From Aquatica leii (taxonomy: Eukaryota > Arthropoda > Insecta > Coleoptera > Lampyridae): DNA of 64,000 nucleotides. Within the stretch, counting starts at the first letter, position 1, and every line of letters starts with the position of its first letter. The stretch spans positions 40,245,117-40,309,116 of the forward strand of contig CM069436.1 of NCBI GenBank assembly GCA_035610365.1, in the 5' to 3' direction. This document shows, piece by piece, positions 1 through 14,000 of the stretch. The translations under genes and the position numbers were made by a program. The notes beneath the pieces were generated by a model. It searched no databases and had not been told where the DNA came from. It saw nothing but the letters and a program-made list of their open reading frames with translations.

Positions 1-3000
1 CTTGAAACTGTTAACAATTAACAAATTAATGCCAATTAAACGTATTTAGAAATATTGTACAGTTTACTATAACTAAAAAAAAATTAAAACAAATAAATAT
101 GAAAAATAAATAAATGTTATCAAAAAAATAAAGAAATAAGAAGAAGAAAACTATGATTTTAAACTGAGAATAATAGAAGGATTTAAATTAAATATTTTAT
201 TTAGACAATTTATAGAAAAATCATTAGAAATTCTACTTATTTTAAGAGTCTCTAATGTCGGAAAGATAAAATTTTTTGTAAGGGTATTTGGAAATACGTT
301 GCTTAAACAACTTAATTTTAGTTATTTAACTTAGAACTTGTGGATTTAATAATTTTTTACATATCTCAATCAAGGAATTTATTTTAGAGTAACAATAGAC
401 TTCTAACAAATTATTATTTCAAATTAATTGTAATTAAGTTCAATTTATATTATATACTGTCGTTATTAACTGCGTAGCTCCTGTATATGAATGATTCATG
501 TACTTATAATTAGATGTGTACCGAAGATTAGGTGTTTAGTCCTAAAAAAAAATGTTGTGACATTGTAATACCGTGCTGGTCTTAAATAAACCGTTGTCAT
601 AGCCTTACTATAACGTTTTGTTATTTTATTCTTAACTCACACTTGTGTTACGGGCTTAAGCATTATTTTCCTGGCCCAAACTTTTTTCTTTGTTTCTCTA
701 GTTGCAATGAAAGTTAAAGGAAGTATCATAATTAGGGACCGTTTTGTTATAGTGTGTTACGTGCAAAAGTTAGAACAATGACACTTGCCTGAAATAAAAT
801 AACATAAACCGGTGCTCAGTGAAGACGGGGTGGGTTAAATTCCAAATTCCGTGATTGGTTGGAAAACTCAACAGAAAACACATTAAAAAGTAAAAAAGTC
901 AAAGGACGCCAAGAAGATGAAAAGCTCAATGGACTTCTGGCTCTTGCCAATCACAATCCCGTTCATGAAAGATACACTTTAAATAGACTTACCTTAATAG
1001 AGTGTATCTCACTAAAATCTAAAATAAACAAAAATTCACATAACGCGAAGGCCGACGGAATTAAAAGCTTGTTTATATTTAACTATTTAACATTTATTTA
1101 ACACTCAAAACAAACAGATCAAAAAAGAATATTTAAATTAGCTCCAAATTATTAAAAAATAATAATAATAAAATTAAAAAAATAAGTTAAACATAAAAGT
1201 TAAAATTAAAGTAAATTGAATAATCGTATTAAAATAAATAAAATTTAAAGAAATGAAACAAATAAAAACAAAATAAAAAAAACAATAGAAAATCTTAATT
1301 AACTCATGCACGGCTGTGTGCGCATTAAATAGAATTAACTAAATACACAATAAAATAAATATATCTATTTTAAAACCAGGATGAATATCTTAATAATAAA
1401 TTGTGAAAGAAGTAAATTTTCCGGTTAACGTCAAACATAAATTTTCTTTTTAACAAATATACTAAATACGTATAGTTTTGGTAAATACAGACAATTAGTA
1501 TTTACTAATTCTATTATCCATAAAATCGTTAATTCGCAACACTCATTATTTTTTTTAAGACTCAAAGCTTTTAAGGCACTTAAACGCGTAAATAAAATTC
1601 ACTAAGTTTAATTAATCGGTACAAAATAAATAGCTTAAATTGTCGTCGTAATAAATCCAGGAAAGAACTATTGGTTGATCCTAGGTTGCCAGATATAATC
1701 GAAAAGAAATCCTGAAGGGGTTCCCCAATGAACTATGTTACATCGGAAGATTCTCAATAAGCCGCCACTAAGGCAAAGATATAACCGCGTCGTACAACTT
1801 AACGAACGCGATTCTACATTACGTAAGAATAAAACTTGAAAACACGTGAAACTTTTAAAAGTCGTAGTTTTTACGAACTAGGAGAAACAAAACTCCACTA
1901 GCTTAACTAAAAATTCACGTTTTTTGCATCATTTCCGATGTATTAGATCATGATGAGTTTACCACTCAACAAACTACCTTCCGTTACTTAAGGGATTTTG
2001 AACGACTGTCAACCAACCATCAACTATCCCCTTAAACCAAAATCACTTATATTTATTAACTTAATCGGCAACACTTTCCTAAAGGTTGTGTCCCAAATCT
2101 CTGTGCAAGAAAGCAATACCAGCAAAAAGTACAAAGAGGATGCAAACAGATTTAATTTACGACACGAACGTAGAATTGGCAAACGGATTTTCATTCTGCG
2201 AGTAATGCCAAATCAACATAATATTTTATTTTATTACCATCATAAAGATTACTTGTTGAGACCTGAATCATAACAACTGTCTAATAAATTATAAAAAAGA
2301 CTTCATACGAAATGTAATTTAATAAAACTAACACTAATAAACCAAGTACTACTGAACGTACTTAATACAAAGAACTTTTAACCAAACTTAAAATAAACAC
2401 ACTGCTAAAATATATTTAATTACAATTATATCTTGGAAGGAAAACATAAATTACAACTAGAATTTTGAGAGAACAAAAAAAATTCCAAATCAACGTAAAT
2501 GCAGAATACGTATGATTAAACAGTGTAATAATTTTGAAATAAATAAAAATAAAATTTTATCATCAACTTTGATTGACAAAGTTGAATCTACAAACGTAAA
2601 ATAACTTACTTAAATCAACGTTAAAATAATAAAACAATTCTAAACTACATGAAACGAATAACTTCAACTCAAATACCGGGTCTTACACGAAAGAATTTAC
2701 ACAAACTCAAACGACGGTTACAAGTGAACGAGTTATGCTGGATCGAAAAAATTAACTAGTACAGAAGGGATGTTTTCTGGAGCAAATTTTGCTTAAGGTT
2801 TGTGACGCACTCGATAATATAAGCAGCGAATTACCTACAGATAGAAGCTTATTGAGGAGGACTCATCAACTCAAATCGAAAAAGGGAGTGGTAAATAAAA
2901 CTTAAATGGGCGCCACCTGTTTGGTAAAACCTCTTCCGACGCTAGCACATAAACAAGAACCGTACTATATCAAATTCAAAGCACTGATACCCGTCACAAA

Positions 3001-4110
3001 ATTTTATTGTGAGTTACACTTAAGAACCAACTAATAAAGTAATTAAACACATAGGTGCAGATATATACAATTATATAAAAAAGTACCCTTTTAGTGGCTT
3101 AAACTACTTTGTAATCATTAATAACAAAACTGATTTCATAAACGTTGATACCGATTAACTGATTATTCGTGCACAAATATTACCATTAACATATTCTTCT
3201 AACGTAATTATAAACCTAATCATCATGCAACGTTTATAAACAAATAAACCAAAGCTAATCAATGGCTGACCAATCGGCATCGATCCCACGCAAACTCAAT
3301 GACAAACAATTAAACGTTCACTTACCAGTTTACAATCTTATAATTTAATTGACATTATTCAATTTACGGAATATACTTATTTCTTTTATTTTCTTTGTTT
3401 TCCTAATAAGGTTGTCCCCAAAGAATTGATTAATTGTAATGACGTCGAAGGAACGGCAATCCAGGTTTTAGTAAGCCACCGGGTTATCAATCGGTCACCA
3501 ATATCGAATCTCGCATTGTTCGCATTCCCGGACTTTTGATTATTATTTTTGTTGTTGTTATTCGACAGCGAAAGTGTGGTAGTAGTTGCTAGATGCTGTG
3601 AATCGTTTAGATTAGGTAATGAATTAACAATTAACTAATACATACCATATTATGAATTTAAGGACACCCAATAAATAAAAAAAAAAGTTTATAGTTTTAT
3701 TCAGACCAAATAGCATACTGATAATTCTAAACAAAGACTAATTATGCTATTGCTTATTTAAGAAGGTTTCAAATTTGCTTTATTTTAGCAAGGAGATACA
3801 ATCCTCCCATACCTCCATTTAAGTACTATTGGCAAAACCCACATAAAATGATATTAAAAGTGGAATCGCAATTCGAACGTTTCCGAAATACTTAATGGCT
3901 AGTTGCCTACCCTATTGGCGCATAAAATTCTAATTTGCATTTAGGACTGTTACAGGTTGCAATTTTTGTTTCTTTTCGAGATCATTGTTCTAGAAATGTG
4001 ATAAGAGTGTAACTAATGGGATTTTTTGGATTTAGCCTACACACGATTTGTTTGGATTTTTGATTCAGGATTTAATTTATTCACCGTTCGGTAAGAGTTA
4101 TTTTTCTTCA
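1..4110. other. AT-rich stretch without recognisable gene
   Basis: No reading frame here resembles a known family. The small ORFs at 859-1101 and 1998-2273 begin at TTG codons and show no domain. Slightly less AT-rich patches near 1670-1920, 2640-3010 and 3420-3560 could be very old transposon relics, but I could not assign them. Confidence 0.6.
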
Positions 4111-4159
4111 TTTTGCTATTGTACTTTAGTTTTTGGAAACATGGGTTTTCTTTTAAAGT

Positions 4160-5800
4160 TAAATCTGAAATGTTACGCCCGGCTCAATGCTTGTCGGTTT
4201 TATTTTTCTGCGATGAGGTTCATAACGGCACTGAAACCACGTTCTACCAAATAAAAAAAATAGAAAAAAAAACTGAAAAGCAATTAACAGTTTCTGTACA
4301 ATAACCCATAATGTTGAATATAAAATTGAGATCTGTTTTTGTAACCAGAAGTTGTCGTAACTTTGTTTGAACATTGGTTTTAGCTTCTCATTTGTGGATA
4401 ATTGAATAAGTTGCTTCTGTATTAGTATGTATTCAATTGTATGTATTCTGTATTTGTGCTCTAAATTTGACTACTTGCAAAAGAGTTCAACGCCTAGTCG
4501 GGAATATCCATGTAGAGACTATCTTTAAATGTATGGTTAAAAACCAAATGCAGCGCCGTGAAGTGTTGACAATAAGCAAACAAATTTTCATCTCTATTTT
4601 GCAATTTTAAAAGATTTGTAAACTGAGAACATTTTCTTCTTCCCAAGTTTTGTTTGTACAGCAAGTTTTGCAACAAACGCAGGTATTACACTTTTAGCTT
4701 TAATTAAATTTAATTTGTCACTTTTAGTAGTTTCAAATTAGTTTTGTTAAATCTAGCAAATAAATCAGTCATATAAGCGATGTCATTTTTTGAGATTATT
4801 AAATTGTGCCGCAAATAATTGTCTTTACTCTTCAGAAATTTCAACACTTAATCAAAAAGCAAATAGAACCGATCTAAACATGCACTTTTAGATAACCAAT
4901 GTACTTCTGTGTTAAGTAGTAAATAGTAGTAATCTCATTTAAATCATTCTTTTAGATTTTATTAACTGACATAATGTCGTAATTCATGCAAGCGTTTACT
5001 AATTTTTTTCTTGCGACCAAATGATGTTAATAAATGACACTATGTACCGATAATACATTCGGTATAGCTTGTTTTAAGTATGCGAGAAAGCCTCGGTGTC
5101 GTCTTACCATTGCCGGAACACCGTCAAGAGCAACGGACATGTTATTAGTCAAAGGTGTAGTTTTCACATCGAGAAATCTTTTTAATTTAGTAAATAACGT
5201 TTCACCTTTAGTATCAGTTTCCAAACATTTCGCAAATACCTATTCTTGGGAAAATTTTTCTTCTTTTACAAATCTCACATACGCTAAAACTAAAGTTTGG
5301 TTTCATCGTAATGTTGAAGCTGTATACAAAATTTAAATGTTTTTAAGTAGTCACATAAAGAATTTTTTACACATTGAGCCATTTCGTCGATCCGTTTTCG
5401 TACAATATTATTACTCGGTAGAATTCTTCTTGTAATATCGAAAGCTGGTTTCTGCAACACGGAGCGTATTACCTCACTTACAGCTGGTAAAATAAGTTTT
5501 TTATCAATAGTGCGCGGCATTCCGAACTTCGCAATCATTAAAAAAATGTTATAAGAAGCACGCAGTTCATCGTCATCTATTTTTGACGTTGTCCCTATGA
5601 GTTCTTGCAATGTCCAATTTTTTAAATATTTTTCTTTGATTCTTTGAAAAACCATGAATTTTTATTAAATGTTCGTTAAGCTTAGAAGGTTTTATCATAT
5701 TGTTTGACATTGTTTTATTACATAGAAGACTCATAGGTAAAGTACTTCTGTTGACGGAATAAAGGTATATTTCATTTATTAAACACTGTATCGTCTGCAT
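4160..5800 (-). pseudogene. hAT transposase pseudogene (ZBED5/SCAND3-like)
   Basis: Read on the minus strand in several frames, the order of blocks matches a hAT transposase of the ZBED5/SCAND3-like group. A BED-finger remnant (CNKTMSNNMIKPSKLNEHL) lies at about 5730-5670. The block before the catalytic core (ASYNIFLMIAKFG, ILPAVSEVIRSVL, IVRKRIDEMA) lies at about 5560-5370. A block containing VALDGVPAMVRRHRGFLAYL lies at about 5150-5070. The insertion domain (LNTEVHWLSKSACLDRFYLL, later DIPD) spans about 4920-4490. The C-terminal hATC dimerisation block (FWLQKQI, LWVIVQKLLIAF) lies at about 4360-4260. Frameshifts and stops separate the blocks, so no functional protein can be made. The family cuts and pastes DNA with 8-bp target duplications. 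The family call is from remembered motif patterns and is strong because five blocks occur in the right order. Confidence 0.85.
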
Positions 5801-6540
5801 TTTTTTGGTTCACTTATAGTGATATCTAAAAAGAAGAGTCTAAAAAGATATAGAAAAATATATACAACAAAATTTTTATTTGCAACAAACCAAGGTTTAC
5901 TATAATAATTCAGGATAACATTTTATGTAAAAGTCTCGTATTTTGTAGGTATTCATTGTGTACCAATGAATTTTTTAAGGAAAATAAATAATTCAAAGTT
6001 AATTAGCAACAGAATATAATAATACAGTAATATACAGTAATTCCAAACATTTGCGGATTTGGCTATTCGCAGAGGTAAATAAAATAAACAAATATATAAA
6101 ACAGTATAATATAAACTTTAGGGTGCATTATATTACAATATAAAATCCAATACGCCTAACTTCATTTAAATAATCATTAATAATGTATTCTACAGAAACA
6201 CATCTGTTTTAAAAAAATTATCATTCTTTCTTAAGTTTTAATAAAAAAGAAATCCTTAATAAAAGTTAAGGGATTACTGTATTGATAACTGTGATGTATA
6301 ATGTTTTAATCAACTTAAGCAAGAGTATAATTTTGCTGTAATAAATTAAAATTAAAAAGAAATATTAATTTTATTTAAATGTACGTACGTAACGAAAATA
6401 CGCTATCTGCGTAACAATACAAAAAATTATACTTCTTTTTGTCCAAGACTAGAAAAATTTGTTGTATGCACTTTACATTACGTTCTTTAATATTAAAAAA
6501 CATGTGTAATAATTTTTTTATTTTATATTAAGTCTGACGT
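5801..6540. other. Non-coding 5' part of the hAT remnant
   Basis: AT-rich sequence between the BED-finger remnant and the presumed 5' terminus. It probably represents the upstream untranslated or intron part of the hAT element. I see no reading frame or motif. Confidence 0.4.
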
Positions 6541-6628
6541 TGTTCAGGGACCTTAAAATCAATTTTAATTTTCCACGGACTTCTTAAATGTTTCGGGGAT
6601 CTCTGAGAGACCACTTTAGAAACCACTG
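6541..6628 (-). repeat. hAT-type terminal inverted repeat
   Basis: Read on the minus strand from 6628, the sequence begins CAGTGGTTTCTAAAGTGG and continues with alternating complementary blocks. This is the widespread CAGTGGTTCTCAA type of hAT terminus. Its position and orientation fit the 5' end of the hAT transposase relic at 4160-5800. I found no matching left terminus near 4.0-4.1 kb, and no second copy of the flanking octamer ATCTAGAC there, so the 3' end is probably lost. Confidence 0.65.
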
Positions 6629-7224
6629 ATCTAGACGATTGACATCACACTCTGTCTTTATTATGTAGCTCTAACAATTTAAACGTTTCTTACAATGTTT
6701 TAAGTAAGTTGCTTAAATATACATTATTTTAAAATATTATGTAGCTTACTATACTTCATTTTTAATTACGATAAACGGAAGTTAATATTTCGTTGACACT
6801 ATATGTATGTAAAATATTTATTTAATTGAAAAAATCAAAATGCATATTGAAATAAAACTACTAGCTACAGTACTTCTTACATAAATAGATTTTTCAATCA
6901 AGTCTAAACAATGAACACGCAAACAAAATAAAGTTTTTTTTTATGTGAACTAGACTTATTAATAGCTAATTATATTCGTATTTTTTAGCGCAAAATTCAA
7001 ATTGCTCATTCCAATTAAATACAGAGTATAGTAAATATATGGTTTCCACAGTACTTTGTTATATAATGTCCCACACAGCCAAAAGTAACCAAAAGTCGTA
7101 ATAAAGGTAACCGCTTTGGATTGGCAAATGTGATCATAGAGTACCCAAAAGTACACCCAATGGTGAACTATGTCCCACTTAATCCCTCCATAGGATACTC
7201 TTATACTGACCTTGCGTGTATGCA
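6629..7224. other. AT-rich spacer without gene
   Basis: No family match in either strand. The 88-codon open frame at 6959-7225 (minus) has no recognisable domain and its composition is that of the surrounding DNA. Confidence 0.5.
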
Positions 7225-7745
7225 ACGGTCAACCTTTTAGGATAACCCGAAATTAACCGAAACGGACAACTTATTGTCCACTTTTAAAGCTACTCTAAAG
7301 ATACTTCTTTTTAGTTATTCATTGGTCAACTTGTTGGGCTAACCTAAAGTTAATCGAAATGCCCGGTGCATAGTTGAATTTTAAAACTACTAAAAAGATA
7401 CCATTTTTTGTTTGCTCAACGTTCAACCTGTTAGGGTAATCTAAAGTTAATCGAAAGTGATTGTTAATGGTTGGTATTTAAAACTGCCTAAAAGATACTA
7501 ATTTTTGTTTGCTTAACGTTCAACCCGTTAGGATAACTTAAAGTTAATCTAAATGGGTATTTTACTATTTAATTTTAAAGCTGTTTAAAATATACAATTT
7601 TGCCCTTATTCAAGAATCAACCTGATGTTAACTGTAAAAGTTGTATAATTGTTGGATTTTAAAACTCCTTAAAAAATACTATTTTTTCAGTTGCTCAACG
7701 ATTAATGGCTGCTTAACGGATATCTTAGAGTTAACATTTGAAAAT
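7225..7745. repeat. Degenerate tandem repeat, period about 97 bp
   Basis: A block of the form TCAACCNGTTAGGNTAAC, then AAAGTTAATC, TTTTAAAACT and AAAAGATAC, recurs with starts near 7229, 7326, 7425, 7520, 7616 and about 7698. That gives a period of about 95-99 bp and five to six copies. The copies differ by many substitutions and small indels, so this is an old minisatellite-like array. No coding potential. Confidence 0.7.
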
Positions 7746-10490
7746 AAAACACATTAAAGTAAAGGTGCAAGTCTTTAAAAACAGATTTTATACGATACGA
7801 TATAATACATATATATTTATTATTTATTTACAAATTTAAAAATATCTAAAATAAATGTCATCGCCTTTAACCCTTTTTCACACGTTTTCTCGATTTTCTA
7901 ATCCACACCTTTGTCGCCACTAAAACGTCCATTTCTGTAGTTGTGAAACTATTCATTTTACGGAAGCTGAAATTAGAAAAAATACTTAACTAAACCACAA
8001 ATATTTATATTTGATTTGATTTTTACAGGGTTCCCAGCGATCTAGAAAATTGTAAAAAATCTGGGTATTCTAAAATCAGGGCAAACATGTAAAATTTAGA
8101 GAAAACCTGTTTCTATGTCTTTTGTATACTGACCGTTCATCTGCAATTATGAATTATGTGTTCTTTGTGTCTGTTAAAAATATGTATAAAGATGTTTTAC
8201 CTTTATAACTGGAACTTTTAGTATAACACAATTACGAAGTTAACACTGACTTGTACAACACGCACATCAACAAAACTTGAACGATTGTCTAGCAGGTAAA
8301 AAAACGACGTTCACTTAAACTAGTCTTAAAAGAACCAGTGGTTATTTAAATTACTATACCCATTCTCTCCCACTTCAACAACATAATTTTAAATTTTACA
8401 AACGGTGGGCGTTTGTTTAATGTTAATTCAATGATTCTTGAAATCTATTTTTGTTAAGTTTAAATTAACCCCGTAACGTGCATGCTCGAGTTAATTCTAT
8501 TACGCTAAATGGGCCAAAAGAGGCACGCTCGAATTAATTCGAGCGCTATCGCTATAGGAAACATAAGAAAAAAATTGTCTTTTTGATTTTTTTTTATTTA
8601 CATCTGTCTTGTAAGCTATAAAATGTTAGAGTAATATTACTTTTCGTCCAGTTGTAAAACAAAGAAACGTTTTTTTTGAAAATTATTATTGATTTAGTAG
8701 TGAAAGACTTTTTTTGTAATGTAATATGTAAAAATTATAAAACTGCAAAGATAAGTGTTTATAGACAGTTATTTTGTGTTTAGTTATTACTTTTGGCCAA
8801 AATAAAGTTCAAAAATGTATTTTCTTAAATTTAAAAAAATGATTCTTTTGTGGTTTTTTTTAAAAAAAAAGTGCTTTAAGAGGTTAAATAAGAAGTTGAG
8901 AATAATCTTTACAAATGTCATATCCTTATTGTTAACTGCGACATGAAAACTTAAGTTACAATTTTTTTTACGAAATTTATTTTTTTTTAATGATGGCTAC
9001 ATAATAAAAAACTGTTGAATTAATTCCAGAAAGTTCATTTGAAGCACTATATCAATTATTGTATTGTCACTTTCGACATTAACAATACTTTTTTACCGTT
9101 TATCGCAAATAAACTATTCTTTAATAAGAAACACTAAAATTTGCCTGTATTACGTTTTTAAAATTGGATATTGATGCGCATATAGCTCCTTTATGAGTCA
9201 CAATATTAAAGAAGCTTAAATACAAAACTTGTTCGGTATGTCTGTTTGGAAAAATTCATTTTTCTTATTTGCTATCAAGAGGCCAAGTTCATATTATAAT
9301 TGTTTAACGGATTTGTTAAAGCAGAAATGAATATTAAACTCGGCTCAAAGTAATAACGATTTGTTTTAAAAAAAATTTGTCAGCATCGACAGAATGAGTT
9401 TCTTTAAATGAAATTTCCGTTAAAACTGCAATATCTAAGAAAAAGACCTTGAATGGTCGAAGAGACCGACACAGGGATTATCCACAAAGGCTATTGTTTG
9501 GTGCCCAGTTGACACACAGCCGCAATGCAAAACAAGTTCTTAAATTAATCATTTACCGTAACGGATGAAACAAAAACGACAAAAAAAGTTTTTACAATCA
9601 ACATTAAGATGCCATCGCGTTTATTAATACTTTCTCTTTAACCTGCTAAACGCCTTTGAAGAAAAAATTTGATATTTTTTATCGATTTAAGGGCGATAAT
9701 TTGAACTATTGTCAATACGATTTTGTATCGATCCACATTACAAATTATAAAAAAGTTTGTTTAAAAAAATAATTTTTAGGTGAAATTAAATTTAAAAAAT
9801 CATTAGGCTACAAACAAAAAAGAACAATGTTTATGACGATAATAGGATTAAAATAGTACATTCCAGAAAACTGTTGAAAGGAGGGTAATGGTGGAACTTA
9901 AATAAAGTTTACTTCTAAGGATTTCATTGTTAGCCAATTAGATTTTTATTATAAATGTAAGCAGTAACTAAACCTACAAACACTAATTAATAATAATCAA
10001 TTACACTTACAACTCCACTAAAATGTTTTTTTTCAAATACAAGTTTTTCTAAGATAATTAGTCTCAGCGTATACAACTACGGATCCTATATACTTATAAG
10101 AATTACAACAAATAATTAGCGAAACAATGACTGCAGGTTCCATCTGCAGTGCTTTTAAATATTTTTAAAATAAGTGTTTGTCTATTTAAAAAAACATACC
10201 CTTGAATTTGTTGTAATTAGAGCTTAACTAACTTCTGACGATTTTGATCAATTCTTTAAAAATTCATAATCTGAAAACTAAGCGGTAATGCACAAAAAAA
10301 CCAAAATAAAGGTACTTTTTTGCCATGAGAATCACCAAAAATCAGAAACGCAATTGGTAAACTCATTTCTTAGTTCCTCCTTGTAAGTCGTAATAATAGT
10401 AAGAGGTAACTATTAGAATATAGAAAAATAATTTTGGTTTAGGGTGATTTTTCTTCCGAGGACGTTTTTCCGCGATACAGTCTTATTCTA
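7746..10490. other. AT-rich stretch without gene
   Basis: No coding family recognised. The one discrete structure seen is the 20-bp palindrome at 8526-8545. Homopolymer runs of A and T are frequent. Confidence 0.5.
8526..8545. repeat. Perfect 20-bp palindrome
   Basis: CGCTCGAATTAATTCGAGCG is its own reverse complement. A related half, GCTCGAGTTAATT, lies 40 bp upstream near 8483. Such sites can be dimeric protein-binding sites or remnants of element termini. No function can be assigned. Confidence 0.6.
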
Positions 10491-11060
10491 CACAAAAACA
10501 TTCTACTAAAAGGTTAATTTTTAGGATTAACATAAAATTAACTTTTTAGAATGTTTGTTTCACAACTTTTATAGACATTGATTATAAAACTCACCGAAAA
10601 TAACATTTATGTGGTTACTAAAAAGACATGTAGTCTCATTCTGTACTATAAGGCTACTAAAAACTTAATTTTTAGGATTAACATTAAATTAATTTTGTAG
10701 GATGTCAGTTATATAAGTATAACTTTTTCAAGGCATTAATTAGAAATCTCTGAAAAGATATCGAAAAGTTAACTTATAGGGTTAGTAAAAAACAAGTAGT
10801 CTCATTTTATACTTGAAAGCTCGTAATAGGTTAATTTTTATGGTTACCATCAAGTTAACTTTTTAAAACGGCTTTTGAGTAACAATTAAAGTTGTCTATT
10901 GGAAAGTTATCCAAAAGTCAACCTCTGTGGGTAAGAAACGAGATAGGTCGCCATATTTTATACTTTAAGCTTATACAAAAAGTAACCATTACGTTTACAA
11001 TTTGGCATATTATTAGGAATAACTATTTATTGTGAATAAGTTAACCATTAAGGACACGCG
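10491..11060. repeat. Degenerate tandem repeat, period about 160 bp
   Basis: The block GGTTAATTTTTAGGATTAAC, followed by a run such as AAATTAACTTTTTAGAATG, recurs at about 10512, 10662 and 10830, with a weaker copy near 10980. Each unit also carries TAGTCTCATT and a ACTATAAGGCTACTAAAA-like segment. Spacing is 150-165 bp. Copies are strongly diverged. The unit is unlike the 97-bp array at 7.2-7.7 kb. Confidence 0.65.
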
Positions 11061-14000
11061 GTAGAACTAACTTTTATGAATGACTAAAAGGCACGATAAA
11101 GATACCACATGCTTGTCAACTTTTCAGGTTAAAGTATGATCACTTTTTAGTAAATTAAGGTTAACTTTGGTTATGTGGGGTCTTTTGAAGTAATTTAATA
11201 TTGTATAGTTTACAAACAAAATAAAATAAATTTAATTTGTTAGAAAGTACAAAAAACATCAAATAATTTGAAGCTTAATATTATTTGTTTTACCTCAATT
11301 ATAAATAGTTTGTTGATGTATAAAAAATATATTATTTACTTACTTATTAATAACTCCTATATGTATAGATATATAAAACAATTTTATTCCGTGTCGTTTT
11401 TGTGAACCGCAAAATTTTTTATAGCTACTGAATGTATTATGTCATTTCTAACCACACAATCTTGTATTTTTACTCCCAAGAGCGTAGTGGTATCTTACGT
11501 CTTAGGCGTAGTATTATTTGTTGTCTTTTTTGATGCTTACTGAACTATTCTATCTGTTTTCATTTCCTTTTATGATCGCACAAGCCGGAATCCAAAATAA
11601 ATTCCACGTTTTCTGTTGTGTTGCGGTTCATATCTTTTTTCATTGATCATTGTTACTTGCGAACGTTTCTTGAACTTATTGTGTAAGGTTTGGACTATAA
11701 AGCACGTATCTATGTAAACTAGAAACTTCTCAAGTGCTTGATACATTTGCATTTACAATTGAACTAGATCAAGTAGTAAACTGTATTTCTTTTTTACTTA
11801 TGTTTTTAGTTTAAAATAATTTATTTCTTGTTTTAAAATAACGAAAACAAATTTAAACATTTCTTTAAAAACAAACTTATTGGATAAGATTTGTTTGATT
11901 TGCAAAGATAGTAACTATGAAGCATGTTGATTTGAAATCTAACAAATCCGAATGTTTGGATGATTTTTCTTTGAGTTAATCCTCACGAAAGCTTTTGTAA
12001 ACATATAATTGGAATTGAAAAATAAATTTGTTATTCTATTGATTGTACAGTTCAAAGTAAATTGATTTTGCTTGTACCGTAAAAGGTAGAGATTAGAAAA
12101 CATACTTAAACTGTATCGATTTTATATGAACTAAATTATTTTTACGCATGTTAACAGTATTAAATCAACAACAATTTAAGCTGATTACTGTAAATTAAAT
12201 CTGTGGCATTTACGAGATTTGTAAAACCAATTGCGTATTTCTGTTTCACAGTATAAAAATAACTATGTTTAAAAGATAATTACTGTTGTAAACAATGTTT
12301 TTGTTATTTAATTAAATATATACGCTTTTACTATTTATTTGTGTTTGTAATTCTAAATGTTTATTTGTGTTTATTGTTCATTATACTTTGGTTCTGTTTT
12401 CAATTAACGGTGTTACTCAAACTACGTAAATACTTGGTCAGTTTTTAGTTTTTGTTTAATTACTACGTCGTGTAGTTTTATATTTAGATAAATTAAGTAA
12501 GCTAGGAAAACTTTGCTAAGCTAGGTAAAATAGATATTGTGCTGTAACAGACCGCTGTAATTGCTCCTTTACAATTTGTCTGGAGTTGGCGTGGTAGCTG
12601 ATTAGCACTAACCGAGTTTATATTAACCTTTACTTACCTATACTTGGGTGGAGTTTATTTGCATGTCTTTGATAACACTTTCCAGTTTAATTAAACGGTT
12701 ACAAGTAACAAGTTTTTCTTATTTTATTATATTTACATTTTTGTAGTCACTCTTAAATGTAAATGTTTATCGGAAAAGTCTAGTTTTTTTATGTTTTTAA
12801 TAACGCTTGTTGTAAACAGTTAAGTTATGTTCAGATAAACATGTTATTTTAACTATGCCACAAAAATGAATAATTTACATGAATAAAAATCACATAATAC
12901 TTTTAGTACTCAGTGATATGTACCTATTCTTGCTTAAACAAATTAAATATTTTTTTAAAAATTTTATTTTGTCAATATGATAAAATTTTTTCGTATTTAA
13001 AAAATGCAAATTTTACTTTGTTTTTTGTACAGGTAAAGCAATTGTAAACATTATTATTACGTTTTAATATAAGACAGCAGGCAGCAAATGAAAGAAATGT
13101 TATGCATTTTATATACAAAATCATACAACCGCATATCAATGGAATCTTTTATTAAAATTTACTGAAGTGTCTCAAGCATTTTATTTGTCAAAGTATATTT
13201 ACTACGTTTTAATAAAAAGCACTGTGCTTTATTCTTTCTAAGAAGTATTTTAAACTAAAATAAAACAAAATTGGACAATTGCATTAAATTGACAAAAAAA
13301 ATTATTTACTACTATTTAAAAATTTAATTTATTTGCATTACATTTCTTATTTTCTATATTTGAAATGTAACAAAAATATTATTTTACATTTGCACAAAGA
13401 TTTTTGATTTTGTTGTAATCAAATATCTAAAGAATAAGATGTTTGCACAATTACAATCTGAGTATTTGTGTAAAAATTACATTTTATATCAACACTTTTT
13501 TGTATTACATTTTGAAAACGACACAATCGTTAAGATGTAAGAAGAAACGTTTGTAAATTTACAATCAATACTGAAATAAAAACGATTTCCAAGAAACCAA
13601 AGTTGCTTATATTTTCTTTATGATTTTTTGGTTGTTTGTTGTTAAACTTAATAATTTTTCTATGTTAAAGTAAAGTAAAATAAGAAAAACACTAGCAATT
13701 ATGATTGTAATAAAATTAGTTCTAAAAATCATTAATTGTCATTAACATACTAAAAAAAAACAGTAGTACTTTTCTGAAATAATATAAAAGCATCAAAAAT
13801 TACAATATTATCTTAAAAAAACACCGTACGCGTTTCGTACATTAATACATTAAATTAAAATAATTCTATTTGCACTATAATTTTGTACACTTTGATGTAT
13901 ATATAAAAAAAGTTTAAAAGTTTGGAGAAACCTAAGACGGCAATTATATTGGATAAGAATTCGTACGAAAATGTATACTTAGATAAAATTATCTACCGTA

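Noticed and set aside
859..1101. 80-codon open frame on the plus strand as a gene
   Set aside because: It begins at TTG, not ATG, has no domain, and its composition falls to A/T-run residues towards the end.
2870..2935. TGGGCGCCACC near 2907 as a retroelement primer-binding site
   Set aside because: Only the first bases resemble a primer site. No LTR features precede it and no gag frame follows.
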